From Salegentibacter salegens (GTDB lineage Bacteria; Bacteroidota; Bacteroidia; Flavobacteriales; Flavobacteriaceae), in the NCBI RefSeq assembly GCF_900142975.1, contig NZ_LT670848.1:3162001-3226000 (forward strand): DNA of 64,000 bases, in the 5' to 3' direction. The notes below the pieces were generated by a model. It was not told the DNA's origin. It saw only the letters and a program-made list of their open reading frames with translations, and did not search any database. Shown piece after piece: positions 35,490 to 44,701 of the stretch. Positions within the stretch are counted from its first letter, which is position 1, and every line of letters starts with the position of its first letter. A program made the translations under genes and the position numbers.

Positions 35490-37634
35490 TTACCAGGAAG
35501 GATTTATGCCTGGTGCAAATGGACGTTCTATTGATTTATAATATTCTAGATTATGTTCGGGCTCTGGTACTCCTTCAGGTAATTCCATGTTTGAAAATTG
35601 TTGGAAATAGCTTAAGCAGGCGTCTCTCCACCACTTTGCTTCTTTCAGCTGAATTTCAAGCAACATTGAAGTTTTTTCAAACTCCCGCTCGTTTACGTAT
35701 GGCTCCATTTCCTCCCAGGTAGCCTGCATTTCCTCAACCTGTTCCACGCCTGTTTGGTAGTGTAATGCTATATTATCCCATAGCGTTTTGCCATTTTTCA
35801 TTTCATATTCCCAGGCAAGGTGATGGAACCATAATAAGTATTTCTCCGGTGTGGTTTCAGGAGAACTGTATTTTTCTTCAATAGGTTTGGCGTATTGCGA
35901 CAAGGCATCACTGCCAGAGCTAGTTCTGTCGAATCCTATCCCATTTTTATCGGCTTTATGGTAATAAACCGGATTCCATTCCGGGCGGCCAAGATCATCC
36001 ACCCAGGGCCCGGGTCCATAATGATGGCTGGTAGCCATAATATGATGTAAACCTAATGGCGTCATATAATTCACTACAGCTTCGCGGGATTCTATTAATA
36101 AATCGGTCATTGGTTTTACAAAATTTTCCTCGTTAGAAAAATTTATTTTCAACCATTCCTTCGCGATATCTTTAGAATCCATATAAGGATCCCAGGCTAA
36201 TCTCCCAAAGCCATACCAGTTTGCCTGGCCAAAGGGGTGTCCTGTCCAGTTCTTTTCAGTACCAATATTGGCTACGCCTGCAATTCCCGTTAATTTTTTA
36301 TTTGAATTAGTTCCATCTATTACTTTAGCGACAGGAGAATTTTCGCCATCGGAAAAGGTGTCTTCATCCAACACTTCTTCATATAATTTAGGAAGAAAAA
36401 CAAGGTGCGAACTAAAGCCCAAATATTCCTGGGTTATTTGAAACTCCATCATTAGCGGAGTATCGGGCATTGCGCCAAACATAGGGTGGAATGGCTCTCG
36501 AGGCTGAAAGTCTATAGCTCCGTTTTTAACCTGTACCAATACGTTATCGGCAAATTTGCCATCATAAGGAATAAACTGGTCGTAAGCCTGTTTTGCGCGA
36601 TCGTCTGGATCTTCTTCAGAATAAACAAATGCGCGCCACATAATAATTCCATCGTACGGCGCAACCGCCTCGGCCAGCATATTGGCGCCATCTACGTGTG
36701 TTCTATCATATTGAAAAGGCCCGGGTTGGCCTTCAGAATCTGCTTTAACTAAAAAGCCACCAAAATCGGGAATTTCAGAATAAATTTCATCAGCTATATT
36801 TTTCCACCATTTTTTTACATCTTCATCTAAAGGATCGGCAGTATCAAGGTCGCCTAATTCAATTGGGGCTGAAAATCTCGCCGTTAGGTAAACCTGAATT
36901 CCGTAAGGACGAAAAACTTCAGCCAGGGCTTTTACTTTTTCAATATAATGCGGCGTGAGTATTAGCGCGTTGGAATTTACATTGGTCAGGACCGTTCCGT
37001 TAATTCCTATCGCTGCATTTGCACGGGCGTAATCTTTATATTCGGGTTTTATAAGTTCGGGTAAAAGATGCCAGTCCCAAATTGAAAAACCGGCATAACC
37101 ACGTTCTACGGTGCGGTCTAAATTATCCCAATGGTTTAACACACGTTTCTGGATTTTTGGTTTTTCTTCAATATTTAAATTGGAAATATCATTTTTTTGC
37201 TGCATTTCACGAAGCAAGCCAAAGGTACCATAGAGAAGGGCTACATCTGAATTTCCGCTTATTACTATTGTCTCCTTATTATTAAGGGAAGTAATGGTAT
37301 AGCCTTCATTCCCCAGGTTTTCGGTGTCAATCTGGCTTTTAAGAGAGGATGGTAAATTGCTCTGAATTCCTATAATTAATTTTGAATTACCGCTGGGATC
37401 TGAATTTTCAAACTCAAATCCAGTTCGAGCCAGTTGCAATTCGTCTTTAATGGCCTGAATTGTGGAAGAATTTCCAATTAATTCTATATTATTTAAAAAA
37501 GAAGCATATTTTTTTTTAACAGTAGTATCCTGTATTTTTTTATAATCTAACCAGAGCTCATATCCTTCCTGTGCCTGAATATTGAAAACAAAAAGGCTTA
37601 ATAGTGCCAGGGAAATAAATTTCTTTAATTTCAT
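35490..37634 (-). CDS. GH67 alpha-glucuronidase
   Basis: A 714-residue secreted enzyme with a signal peptide ending in FNIQAQ (about 22) when started at 37634; a longer frame to 37691 adds 19 unlikely residues. GH67 removes (methyl)glucuronate from the non-reducing end of xylo-oligosaccharides. The acid is in VKADSEGQPGPFQYDRTH (Glu301), and the water-activating pair lies in VKNGAIDFQPREPFHPMFG (Asp375) and LMMEFQITQEYLGF (Glu403). RVLNHWDNLDRTVERGYAGFSIWDW is a family block. It heads the leftward operon, diverging from GH3, with two candidate LacI sites in the shared 169-base upstream region. Confidence 0.95.
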   Translation of the reverse strand: MKLKKFISLALLSLFVFNIQAQEGYELWLDYKKIQDTTVKKKYASFLNNIELIGNSSTIQAIKDELQLARTGFEFENSDPSGNSKLIIGIQSNLPSSLKSQIDTENLGNEGYTITSLNNKETIVISGNSDVALLYGTFGLLREMQQKNDISNLNIEEKPKIQKRVLNHWDNLDRTVERGYAGFSIWDWHLLPELIKPEYKDYARANAAIGINGTVLTNVNSNALILTPHYIEKVKALAEVFRPYGIQVYLTARFSAPIELGDLDTADPLDEDVKKWWKNIADEIYSEIPDFGGFLVKADSEGQPGPFQYDRTHVDGANMLAEAVAPYDGIIMWRAFVYSEEDPDDRAKQAYDQFIPYDGKFADNVLVQVKNGAIDFQPREPFHPMFGAMPDTPLMMEFQITQEYLGFSSHLVFLPKLYEEVLDEDTFSDGENSPVAKVIDGTNSNKKLTGIAGVANIGTEKNWTGHPFGQANWYGFGRLAWDPYMDSKDIAKEWLKINFSNEENFVKPMTDLLIESREAVVNYMTPLGLHHIMATSHHYGPGPWVDDLGRPEWNPVYYHKADKNGIGFDRTSSGSDALSQYAKPIEEKYSSPETTPEKYLLWFHHLAWEYEMKNGKTLWDNIALHYQTGVEQVEEMQATWEEMEPYVNEREFEKTSMLLEIQLKEAKWWRDACLSYFQQFSNMELPEGVPEPEHNLEYYKSIERPFAPGINPSW

Positions 37635-37642
37635 TATAATTT

Positions 37643-37658
37643 TATCAAACGATTGTGA
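37643..37658. promoter_or_regulatory. Candidate LacI-family operator next to GH67
   Basis: TATCAAACGATTGTGA contains the core CAAnCGnTTGTG without a mismatch, compared with ACACAAACGGTTGTGT at 51485-51500. It lies 9 bases upstream of the GH67 start codon, in the leader or start of transcription. Confidence 0.55.
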
Positions 37659-37699
37659 GTTGAAAATTAGACAAAAAAAGCTTGCTGGCAAAATTTTGA

Positions 37700-37715
37700 A
37701 TGCAATCGGTTGTGT
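37700..37715. promoter_or_regulatory. Candidate LacI-family operator in GH67/GH3 divergent region
   Basis: ATGCAATCGGTTGTGT keeps 12 of the 14 defined positions of the ACACAAnCGnTTGTGT palindrome. Located between the divergent GH67 and GH3 genes, it could control both operons. The identical GCAATCGGTTGT 12-mer occurs, on the other strand, at the site before the GH43 xylosidase. Confidence 0.65.
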
Positions 37716-37803
37716 TTATAATAAATTTATGTTTAATTTGTTAAGACATTTTTAAGAAAAAGGCTCTTAATTAATGACTTGTGCACTTTAAACCTGTAAA
37801 ATT

Positions 37804-40005
37804 ATGAATTATAAAGTATTGTTGATCGTTTTGTTGCTTTTGGGTTTAGGAAACTGGAATTCAATTAATGCCCAGGAGAAAGAGAAAAATTATGGTTTTA
37901 GGGACGAGTCATTAAGTATAGATGAAAGAGTAACTGATTTAATCAATCGATTGACTTTAGAAGAAAAGGCGATGCAAATGATGCACGATAGCCCGGCAAT
38001 AGAAAGATTAAGTATCCCTGAATATAACTGGTGGAACGAGGCTTTGCACGGAATAGGCCGCTCTGGGGTAGCAACGGTTTTTCCACAGGCCATTGGGATG
38101 GGTGCTACTTTTGATGAAGATTTAATTTTTGAAGTTTCTTCAGCGATTTCTGATGAAGCCAGGGGAAATCATAATACAGCCGTTGAAAATGGGTACAGAA
38201 GACAATATAGCGGACTTACATTCTGGACGCCAAATATTAATATTTTTCGCGATCCACGTTGGGGAAGAGGGCAGGAGACTTATGGGGAAGACCCGTTTCT
38301 TACCGCTTTATTAGGAGTGGCTTTTGTAAAAGGCCTGCAGGGAGATGATGATAAATACCTTAAAACTGCTGCTGCGGCAAAGCATTATGCTGTGCATAGC
38401 GGTCCTGAAAAACTTAGGCATGAATTTAATGCAGTAGCTTCTCAAAAAGATCTCTGGGAAACCTATTTACCGGCTTTTGAAGCCCTTGTAGATGCTGAGG
38501 TGGAAACTATTATGTGCGCATACAACGCGACAAATGGCGAGCCTTGTTGTGCCAATAAATATTTACTCACCGATGTGTTGCGGGAAAAATGGGGATTTAA
38601 AGGTCATATAGTTAGTGATTGCTGGGCTTTGGAAGATTTTTATGGAGGTCACGGTGTTGTAGAAACTCCTGAAGAAGCCGCAGCACTGGGAATAAAAAGT
38701 GGTGTTAATCTTAACTGTGGCAGCGTTTACCCATCATTGGTTAAAGCTGTTGAACAAGGTTTGGTTACCGAAGAAGAAATTGATGAGCAGCTTGCCGTAC
38801 TTATGAAAACCAAGTTTAAACTTGGCCTTTTTGATTCACCTACAAATAATCCTTATTCAAAACTTTCAGCAAAAAATATTAATACCAGCGAGCACAGAGC
38901 ACTGGCGAGGGAAACCGCGCAGAAGTCTATCGTTCTGCTTAAAAATGATAACGTACTTCCTTTAAAAAATGACCTGGCTAAATATTTTATCACCGGGCCT
39001 AATGCTACGAGTATCGAAATTTTATTAGGGAATTACCACGGTGTAAATCCTAATTTGGTAACTATTATTGAAGGTATTGCAGGGGCTATAGAACCTCAAA
39101 GTCAGTTGCAGTATCGGCAGGGAACTTTGTTAGATCGCCCTAATGCCAATCCGCAGGATTGGGCTTCACCTAATGCTGGAAATAGCGATGCAACCATTGT
39201 TGTACTTGGAATTTCTGGCGTTTTAGAAGGCGAAGAAGGTGAATCTATAGCTTCGGAAACCTTTGGAGATAGATTGGATTATAATCTTCCCGAAAATCAG
39301 TTGGATTATTTAAGAAAACTGAATGAAGCCGCTGGGGATAATCCGGTAATTGCCGTGATAACCGGGGGAAGCCCTATGAACCTTAAAGAAGTGCACGAAC
39401 TTGCAGATGCTGTTCTTATGGTTTGGTATCCCGGCCAGGAAGGTGGTAACGCAGTTGCAGATATTATTTTTGGCGATGTTTCCCCATCGGGGAGGTTGCC
39501 AATTACGTTTCCAAAGTCTTTAGACGATCTACCTCCTTATGAAGATTACACGATGAAAGGCAGGACTTATAAGTACATGGATGAAGCGCCAATGTATCCC
39601 TTTGGTTATGGGTTAAGCTATTCAGAATTTCAATTTTCTGATGTAAAATTATCAAAAGGACGAATACGAAAAGGGCAAAATTTGGAGGCCAGTATAGAAG
39701 TTTCCAATATTGGGAGTCGTAAAGCAGAAGAGGTGGTGCAATTGTATGTTTCAGATTTGGAAACTTCAGTAGATGCGCCTAAATATCAACTTTATGGTAT
39801 TAAAAAAGTGAATTTAGAAGCTGGGAGTTCCGAAGAAATCACCTTTGAAATCACCCCAGAGATGATGGAACTTATAAATAACGAAGGGGAAAGTGTATTA
39901 GAAAAAGGAGAATTTAAAATTTATATAGGAAGTTCCAGCCCTTCCAATCGAAGCCTGGAATTAGGTGCAGCCCAGTTTAAAGAAGCTGTATTTACACTTA
40001 GATAA
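37804..40005 (+). CDS. GH3 beta-xylosidase
   Basis: A 733-residue secreted enzyme with a signal peptide ending in SINAQ (about 24). The GH3 N-terminal barrel has IPEYNWWNEALHGIGRSG and FRDPRWGRGQETYGEDPFLTA, with the substrate-contact AAAKHYAVHSGPE, and the nucleophile in GHIVSDCWALEDF (Asp272). The C-terminal sandwich (EGEEGESI, VWYPGQEGGNAVADIIFGDVSPSGRLPITFPKS) and a fibronectin type III-like tail (about 640-725) complete the family layout. It releases xylose from xylo-oligosaccharides in the periplasm. It opens the rightward operon with uxaC, kdgK, eda and the TRAP genes. Confidence 0.93.
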   Translation: MNYKVLLIVLLLLGLGNWNSINAQEKEKNYGFRDESLSIDERVTDLINRLTLEEKAMQMMHDSPAIERLSIPEYNWWNEALHGIGRSGVATVFPQAIGMGATFDEDLIFEVSSAISDEARGNHNTAVENGYRRQYSGLTFWTPNINIFRDPRWGRGQETYGEDPFLTALLGVAFVKGLQGDDDKYLKTAAAAKHYAVHSGPEKLRHEFNAVASQKDLWETYLPAFEALVDAEVETIMCAYNATNGEPCCANKYLLTDVLREKWGFKGHIVSDCWALEDFYGGHGVVETPEEAAALGIKSGVNLNCGSVYPSLVKAVEQGLVTEEEIDEQLAVLMKTKFKLGLFDSPTNNPYSKLSAKNINTSEHRALARETAQKSIVLLKNDNVLPLKNDLAKYFITGPNATSIEILLGNYHGVNPNLVTIIEGIAGAIEPQSQLQYRQGTLLDRPNANPQDWASPNAGNSDATIVVLGISGVLEGEEGESIASETFGDRLDYNLPENQLDYLRKLNEAAGDNPVIAVITGGSPMNLKEVHELADAVLMVWYPGQEGGNAVADIIFGDVSPSGRLPITFPKSLDDLPPYEDYTMKGRTYKYMDEAPMYPFGYGLSYSEFQFSDVKLSKGRIRKGQNLEASIEVSNIGSRKAEEVVQLYVSDLETSVDAPKYQLYGIKKVNLEAGSSEEITFEITPEMMELINNEGESVLEKGEFKIYIGSSSPSNRSLELGAAQFKEAVFTLR

Positions 40006-40028
40006 CAACCGAAAAGACTGACAAAAAA

Positions 40029-41444
40029 ATGATGAATTTTATTGAAGAAGATTTTCTTCTTGAAAATAGGTTTTCAAAAGAACTCTACGAGCGTTACGCT
40101 AAAGATATGCCCATAATAGATTATCACTGCCATTTGCCGGTTGAGGATATAGCCGAAGACAGGCAGTTTAAAAATTTAACCGAAATCTGGATTGCCGGAG
40201 ACCATTATAAATGGCGGGCAATGCGGGCGTTGGGAATTGAGGAAAAATACATTACGGGCAACAGTAACGATGAAGAAAAATTCGAAAAATGGGCGGCAAC
40301 AATTCCTTACACATTAAGAAATCCGCTTTACCACTGGACGCATTTAGAACTGCAACGCTATTTTGGTATAACCGATTTATTAAACGAAAAAAACGCGAAA
40401 AAAATTTATAATCAGTGTAATTCTTTGCTGGCTACCCAGGCCTATTCTACCAGGAATTTACTAAAGAAAATGAATGTAAAAGTGGTTTGTACCACCGATG
40501 ATCCTGCCGATGATCTAAAACATCATAAAAAAATTGCTGAAGACGGATTTGAAGTAAAAGTGCTTCCCACCTTTAGACCAGATGCTTTGCTTAATATTGA
40601 AAGCGATGGTTTTTCAGCCTATTTGCACAAAATTGGAGAACAAACCAATGTGAAGATTAAAGATTTTAGTTCTCTTGCAACAGCAGTAGAAAGAAGAATT
40701 GATTATTTTCATGAACACGGGTGTAGGCTTTCAGATCATGGTTTGGAAAGAATGTGTGCTGAAGATTTTTCAGAAAATGAAATAGATACGTTGCTTAAAA
40801 AGAAACTCGCTGGAGAAAACATTACTACTGAAGAAGCCGAAAAATATCAGTCGGCTTTAATGCTCAAAATGGGAGAATTTTATGGAAAAAGAAACTGGAC
40901 GATGCAATTGCACCTGGGGCCTGTGCGCGATACTAATTCAAAATTACTCAATCAGATTGGGAAAGATGCTGGCGTGGATAGTATTGGGGATCTCAACCAG
41001 GCAAAGCCTTTAGCGAAGTTTTTAGATACGCTGAATAAAAAAGATAAGTTACCAAAAACCATTCTTTATAATGTGAACCCGGCAGATAATGAAGTAATGG
41101 CTACTATGGCCGGAAATTTTATGGGAGATTCTCCAAAAGGAAAAATCCAACACGGATCTGCCTGGTGGTTTTTAGATCAAAAAGATGGGATGGAGAAGCA
41201 ATTAAATTCTTTATCGAATATGGGTTTAATAAGCTGTTTTGTAGGTATGTTAACCGATAGTAGGAGTTTCCTTTCGGTGCCCAGGCACGAATATTTTAGA
41301 CGCGTTTTATGTAATTTATTCGGAAAAGATATAGAAGCTAAAGAGCTTCCTGAAGATATAGAATGGATTGGGAAAATAATTCAGGATATCTGTTATTACA
41401 ATGCAGAATCGTATTTTCAATTTCCGGAATTGAACAAAAAGTAG
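40029..41444 (+). CDS. uxaC: Glucuronate isomerase
   Basis: A 471-residue enzyme of the amidohydrolase fold that converts D-glucuronate to D-fructuronate in the cytoplasm. The N-terminus has the family block MPIIDYHCHLPVEDIAEDRQFKNLTEIWIAGDHYKWRAMR in shortened view (metal-binding HCH), followed by VVCTTDDPADDL, LPTFRPDALLNI, CRLSDHGLE and MQLHLGPVRDTNSK. QHGSAWWFLDQKDGMEKQL and LTDSRSFLSVPRHEYFRR end the protein. It acts right after import of glucuronate released by GH67 and GH115. It is 23 bases after the GH3 stop and 3 bases before kdgK. Confidence 0.96.
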   Translation: MMNFIEEDFLLENRFSKELYERYAKDMPIIDYHCHLPVEDIAEDRQFKNLTEIWIAGDHYKWRAMRALGIEEKYITGNSNDEEKFEKWAATIPYTLRNPLYHWTHLELQRYFGITDLLNEKNAKKIYNQCNSLLATQAYSTRNLLKKMNVKVVCTTDDPADDLKHHKKIAEDGFEVKVLPTFRPDALLNIESDGFSAYLHKIGEQTNVKIKDFSSLATAVERRIDYFHEHGCRLSDHGLERMCAEDFSENEIDTLLKKKLAGENITTEEAEKYQSALMLKMGEFYGKRNWTMQLHLGPVRDTNSKLLNQIGKDAGVDSIGDLNQAKPLAKFLDTLNKKDKLPKTILYNVNPADNEVMATMAGNFMGDSPKGKIQHGSAWWFLDQKDGMEKQLNSLSNMGLISCFVGMLTDSRSFLSVPRHEYFRRVLCNLFGKDIEAKELPEDIEWIGKIIQDICYYNAESYFQFPELNKK

Positions 41445-41447
41445 TTT

Positions 41448-42446
41448 ATGAAAAAGCTGGTAAGTCTTGGAGAATTGTTAATGAGACTGTCTTGTGAAGA
41501 TGCGCTTAGGTTTTCACAGGTAAATAATTTTAAAGTGGCTTACGGCGGGAGTGAAGCAAATGTGCTTATTACCGCAGCAAACTTTGGCTTAGAAACTGAA
41601 TTTTTAAGTGTTTTACCCGAAAACGATTTAGGGAAATCGGCGCTAAACGACCTGCGGAATAGTAACGTTGGTTTAAACCATATAAAATTTCAGGGTGAGC
41701 GTTTAGGTTTGTATTTTTTGGAACCCGGCGCTATTAACCGACCGGGGAAAATAATTTATGACCGGCAGAATTCAGCTTTTTCAAAAATAGACCCTGAGTG
41801 GTTTGACTGGGAAGAGATTTTTAAGGATTGCAACTGGTTTCATTGGTCAGGCATAACCCCGGCGATTTCAGAAAAAGCAGCACAAGTTTGTTTACATGCG
41901 GTTGAGACCGCTAAAAGCAAAGGGATAAAAGTTTCAGGCGATCTTAATTACCGCGGAAATCTTTGGCAATATGAAGGAGCCAATCCAAAAGAAATTATGA
42001 GTCAGTTGGTAGATAAAACCGATGTTTTGTTGGCGGGATCCTATGCCTGTAGCCAGTTTTTCGATATAAAAAATATTCAGAATAATTCAGAACTTTCTAA
42101 AGCGCTAATCCAAAAATTTCCGGCTTTGCAAAGAATTGCGATCACCAATAGGGAAGAAATAAACGCTTCTCATCATAAATGGTCTGCAGATCTTTTTACT
42201 GAATCAACTTTATTATCATCTACAGAATATAATATTTACCCAATAGTGGACCGTGTAGGCACGGGAGACAGCTTTATGGGGGCGCTAATCTACGGACTTC
42301 AGCATTTTAAAGATCAAAAAGCCCTTGATTTTGCGACTGCTGCTTCTTGTTTAAAACATTCTATTGTTGGAGATTTTAATCGAGTAAGCAAGGAAGAGGT
42401 TTTTGAATTGATAGAGGGTGATGGTTCAGGAAGAATTAAAAGATAA
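41448..42446 (+). CDS. kdgK: 2-keto-3-deoxygluconate kinase (PfkB family)
   Basis: A 332-residue carbohydrate kinase. It phosphorylates 2-keto-3-deoxygluconate, the product of UxuA. The PfkB fold is clear from FKVAYGGSEANVLITAANFG, the sugar-binding GLYFLEPGAINRPGKIIYDRQNSAF and the C-terminal signature DRVGTGDSFMGALIYGL with the catalytic Asp. Glycerate-type or fructokinase activity is possible for the fold, but the position between uxaC and eda strongly favours KDG. It is followed by a 137-base gap with palindromes before eda. Confidence 0.92.
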   Translation: MKKLVSLGELLMRLSCEDALRFSQVNNFKVAYGGSEANVLITAANFGLETEFLSVLPENDLGKSALNDLRNSNVGLNHIKFQGERLGLYFLEPGAINRPGKIIYDRQNSAFSKIDPEWFDWEEIFKDCNWFHWSGITPAISEKAAQVCLHAVETAKSKGIKVSGDLNYRGNLWQYEGANPKEIMSQLVDKTDVLLAGSYACSQFFDIKNIQNNSELSKALIQKFPALQRIAITNREEINASHHKWSADLFTESTLLSSTEYNIYPIVDRVGTGDSFMGALIYGLQHFKDQKALDFATAASCLKHSIVGDFNRVSKEEVFELIEGDGSGRIKR

Positions 42447-42456
42447 AATTATAAAA

Positions 42457-42518
42457 CCAGCATAATGCTGGACTGAAATAAGGCAACACACAACTTGTCC
42501 CGTTCCGAAAGCTTTCGG
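42457..42518. repeat. Two palindromes in the kdgK-eda gap
   Basis: CCAGCATAATGCTGG (42457-42471) is a perfect palindrome around one base, and CCGAAAGCTTTCGG (42505-42518) is a perfect 14-bp palindrome flanked by further CCCG/CGGG. They may attenuate or process the message between kdgK and eda. The CCGAAAG palindrome resembles the hairpins in the interspersed repeats. Confidence 0.6.
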
Positions 42519-42583
42519 GATCGGAAGGGCAATCATTATAAACCTGTGATAAATTCACCCTTTGGGGCATAAATTTTAAACAT

Positions 42584-43255
42584 ATGAAAACATTATCCAG
42601 ACCGGAAATTGCGATAAAAATGAAAGAATCGGGCTTAGTGCCTTTGTTTTATAATAAAGATTATGCCCTGGTTGAAAAAGTTCTTCTCGCAGCTTATAAA
42701 GGTGGGGCAAGGTTTTTTGAATTTACCCATCGTGGAGAACTTGCTCACGAGGTTTTTACAAGCCTGGTGAAATTTTCAAGAAAACAATGCCCAGAAATGA
42801 TTCTTGGCGTGGGCTCTGTGGTTGATGCCGGTACGGCAAGTCTTTATATGAATTTAGGCGCAGAATTCGTAGTGAGCCCGGTAATTAGGGAAGATGTTGC
42901 AAGAATTTGTAATCGAAGAAAAGTGCTATACCTACCTGGTTGTGGTAGTTTAACTGAAATAAGCCAGGCTGAAGAATTAGGTTGCGAAATAGTAAAACTA
43001 TTTCCTGCCGCTGTTTTAGGACCAGGTTTTGTGAAAGCCGTAAAAGGACCACAACCCTGGACTTCAATTATGCCTAGTGGCGGGGTTACACTTGAAGAAC
43101 AAAATATAAAAGCATGGTTTGATGCAGGTGTAACTTGCGTTGGAATGGGCTCAGCACTTATTCCGAAAAATATGCTTGAAAATTCTGATTATAAATCTAT
43201 AGAAAATAATGTAGCCAAAGTGCTAAAAATAATTTCTGAAACAAGATCTGCATGA
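42584..43255 (+). CDS. eda: KHG/KDPG aldolase
   Basis: A 223-residue class I aldolase that splits 2-keto-3-deoxy-6-phosphogluconate into pyruvate and glyceraldehyde-3-phosphate. The catalytic Glu is in FFEFTHRGELA (Glu46), and the Schiff-base Lys is in CEIVKLFPAAVLGPGFVKAV (Lys138). LPGCGSLTEISQAEELGC and MPSGGVTLEEQNIKAWFDAG carry the phosphate-binding glycines. It finishes the glucuronate route of this operon. Its TGA overlaps the ATG of dctP. Confidence 0.96.
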   Translation: MKTLSRPEIAIKMKESGLVPLFYNKDYALVEKVLLAAYKGGARFFEFTHRGELAHEVFTSLVKFSRKQCPEMILGVGSVVDAGTASLYMNLGAEFVVSPVIREDVARICNRRKVLYLPGCGSLTEISQAEELGCEIVKLFPAAVLGPGFVKAVKGPQPWTSIMPSGGVTLEEQNIKAWFDAGVTCVGMGSALIPKNMLENSDYKSIENNVAKVLKIISETRSA

Positions 43256-44232
43256 GATCCGTTTTCAAACTTTTTATTGTCTTATTTCTTTTTATTTCCT
43301 GTAGTCAGGAAAAAGAGGCTAAGTCTTTAAAACTATCACATGGTTTAAGTCTGGACCATCCGGTTCACAAGGCTTTAGCTTTTTTTGCCCAGCGTGTTGA
43401 AGAAAAATCTAAGGGAGAACTAATAATTGAGGTTTATCCCGGTGGGCAATTAGGTTCTGAAAGACAAAGTTTAGAATTATTACAATTGGGCGGTTTGGCA
43501 ATGACCAAAGTATCTTCGGCCGTGATGGAAAATTTCTCTCCTAAACTTCGCGTTTTTGGATATCCATATATTTTTAGAGACAGGGAACATCGATATAAAT
43601 TGTACGATAGTGATTTAGGCAGGGAATTACTTTCAGACGGAGAGAAATACTGGCTAAGAGGCTTGACTTACTTTGATGCTGGAAGTCGTTCTTTTTATAC
43701 AAAAGATACTCCCATTGAAACTCCGGATGACTTAAAAGGCTTAAAAATTAGGGTTATGCAAAGTCCTACGGCAATTAATCTTATAAAAACCCTGGGAGGT
43801 TCACCTACCCCGGTTTCCTGGGGAGAACTTTATACTTCTTTGCAGCAAGGTGTTGTGGAAGGAGCAGAAAATAATTTACCCAGTTTTTACACTTCGAGAC
43901 ATTACGAAATTTGTAAAAATTTTTCAATGGATGAGCATTCGGCTATCCCCGATATTTTGGTAATAAGCACCCAGATTTATAACAAGCTTTCTTCGGAAGA
44001 AAAAAAATGGATTCAGGAAGCTGCACAGGAAGCTTCAGTAAAACAAAGGGAATTATGGGAAATTGCTGAAACAGAAGCATTGGAAGCAATTAAGCAAGAA
44101 GGGGTTACGATAACTTACCCTGATAAAGAATTGTTTAAAGAAAAAAGTAGTCATATAATTAAAGATTTAGAAAAAACAGAACCAGAATTATATAACACCA
44201 TTCAAGAAATTAAAAATTTGGGAAATGAGTAG
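43252..44232 (+). CDS. dctP: TRAP transporter substrate-binding lipoprotein
   Basis: A 326-residue DctP-family protein. The signal peptide ends in the lipobox FLFISC (Cys17), so the protein is tethered to the membrane instead of free in the periplasm, as usual in Bacteroidota. KLSHGLSLDHPVHKALAFFAQRVEEKSKG and EVYPGGQLGSERQSLELLQLG are the N-terminal family blocks; LKGLKIRVMQSPTAINLIKTLGG contains the Arg that binds the substrate carboxylate. Together with dctQM it should import glucuronate and related uronates, since it is fused into the uxaC-kdgK-eda operon by a 4-base overlap with eda. Confidence 0.95.
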   Translation: MRSVFKLFIVLFLFISCSQEKEAKSLKLSHGLSLDHPVHKALAFFAQRVEEKSKGELIIEVYPGGQLGSERQSLELLQLGGLAMTKVSSAVMENFSPKLRVFGYPYIFRDREHRYKLYDSDLGRELLSDGEKYWLRGLTYFDAGSRSFYTKDTPIETPDDLKGLKIRVMQSPTAINLIKTLGGSPTPVSWGELYTSLQQGVVEGAENNLPSFYTSRHYEICKNFSMDEHSAIPDILVISTQIYNKLSSEEKKWIQEAAQEASVKQRELWEIAETEALEAIKQEGVTITYPDKELFKEKSSHIIKDLEKTEPELYNTIQEIKNLGNE

Positions 44233-44701
44233 AAAACTTAACTGGTTTTTGGAATGGTTGGTAGTAGGCCTGGTTACGGTCATGTTATTTAGCGTATTGT
44301 GGGGTGTTTGCAGTCGCTATTTATTGGCAGATCAAAGTTCCTGGACAGATGAATTAGCGCGCTTTATGCTTATTTGGGTAAGTCTTTTTGGAGCTGTTTA
44401 TATTTCAGGTAGAAATACCCATATTACGATAGATTTACTTCCAAAATCATTTAGTGTAAAAACAAAATTGAAGCTGGATCTACTAGTGCAAGTAATAATT
44501 ATGCTTTTTACCGCTACAATTTTTGTAATTGGAGGAGGTAGGTATGTGTATGTTTCATTCAAACTGGAACAAACTTCTGCGGCATTAGGATTACCCATGG
44601 GGTTTGTATATCTGGTTTTGCCTATTTCGGGATTAATGATTATTTATTTTAAATGGGAACAAATGCGACAAACCTTGCAGGACTTAAAAGCAAATCGATA
44701 A
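44225..44701 (+). CDS. dctQ: TRAP transporter small membrane subunit
   Basis: A 158-residue protein with four transmembrane segments, the DctQ pattern. SWTDELARFMLIWVSLFGAVYISGRNTHITIDLLP is the family signature between helices 2 and 3, seen here in pieces SWTDELARFMLIW and GRNTHITIDLLP. It bridges the binding protein and DctM in the sodium-driven TRAP system. It overlaps dctP by 8 bases and is followed directly by dctM. Confidence 0.93.
   Translation: MSRKLNWFLEWLVVGLVTVMLFSVLWGVCSRYLLADQSSWTDELARFMLIWVSLFGAVYISGRNTHITIDLLPKSFSVKTKLKLDLLVQVIIMLFTATIFVIGGGRYVYVSFKLEQTSAALGLPMGFVYLVLPISGLMIIYFKWEQMRQTLQDLKANR

Noticed and set aside
40005..40029. CAACCGAAAAG after the GH3 stop as a LacI operator
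   Set aside because: Only a half site; the TTG arm is missing and the position is between genes of one operon.
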